From Stercorarius parasiticus (Eukaryota; Chordata; Aves; Charadriiformes; Stercorariidae): DNA of 64,000 bases. The notes under the pieces are model-generated. The model saw nothing but the letters and a program-made list of their open reading frames with translations, had not been told where the DNA came from and made no database searches. Shown here piece after piece: positions 63,907 to 64,000 of this stretch. The translations under genes and the position numbers were made by a program. The DNA lies in NCBI GenBank assembly GCA_013396915.1, contig VWZL01000113.1, forward strand, positions 358,440 through 422,439. The letters are read 5' to 3'. How positions within the stretch are numbered: the first letter of the stretch is position 1; each line of letters opens with the position of its first letter.

Positions 63907-64000
63907 GAGGAGAGGAGAGGAGAGGAGAGGAGAGGGAAAGGGAAAGGGAAAGGGAAAGGGAAAGGGAAAGGGAAAGGGAAAGGGAAAGGGAAAGGGAAGA
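63907..64000. repeat. Purine-only (GGAGA)n and (GGGAAA)n microsatellite
   Basis: About 30 bases of GGAGA repeats pass directly into eleven GGGAAA units that reach the window edge, so the true length is unknown. The strand is pure purine. Regular GGG runs with three-base loops fit the G-quadruplex pattern. Confidence 0.95.

Overview
This window looks like vertebrate nuclear DNA, most likely from a bird. It has multi-exon genes split by long introns, one CpG-island promoter, and a CR1 LINE 3' end of the avian kind near the right edge. Two complete protein-coding genes can be rebuilt exon by exon, both on the minus strand: EPGN (epigen, an EGF-family growth factor) at 2595-9973 and MTHFD2L (mitochondrial methylenetetrahydrofolate dehydrogenase 2-like) at 13776-45864. 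They are adjacent and in the same orientation, matching the MTHFD2L-EPGN-EREG-AREG-BTC block of human 4q13. The rest of the EGF-ligand cluster should therefore lie beyond the left edge. The species cannot be named from the sequence.

Layout, left to right. 1-2594 is the probable EPGN 3'UTR and downstream flank. 2595-9973 holds the five EPGN coding exons, encoding 151 residues: signal peptide, propeptide with an N-glycosylation sequon, one six-cysteine EGF module, a transmembrane helix and a short cytoplasmic tail. About 90 bases upstream of the EPGN start is a TATA-like box with a CRE half-site and an inverted CCAAT box. 9974-13775 is the intergenic gap, containing the EPGN promoter and probably the MTHFD2L 3'UTR. 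13776-45864 holds the eight MTHFD2L coding exons, encoding 346 residues. All splice phases agree across the exons. A CpG island at about 45420-46240 covers MTHFD2L exon 1 and its promoter.

46240-64000 has no gene I can name. It contains a possible orphan coding exon (46982-47110) with a short resemblance to the C-terminal part of ribosomal protein uS10/RPS20, an exon-like noncoding segment (52013-52109), possible ancient amniote retroposon relics near 55.1 kb and 57.1 kb, the CR1 copy (62538-63038), and a purine-only pentamer/hexamer microsatellite that runs off the right edge and fits a G-quadruplex pattern. I saw no CXC chemokine exon here, although the mammalian cluster lies on this side of MTHFD2L.

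The two genes are functionally unrelated neighbours: a membrane-tethered EGFR ligand and a mitochondrial folate enzyme. No prokaryotic, phage, CRISPR or obvious defence-type system is present. The most useful results are the complete gene models, including a 37-base EPGN coding exon that simple ORF finding misses, and the unexplained plus-strand exon candidate next to the MTHFD2L promoter.
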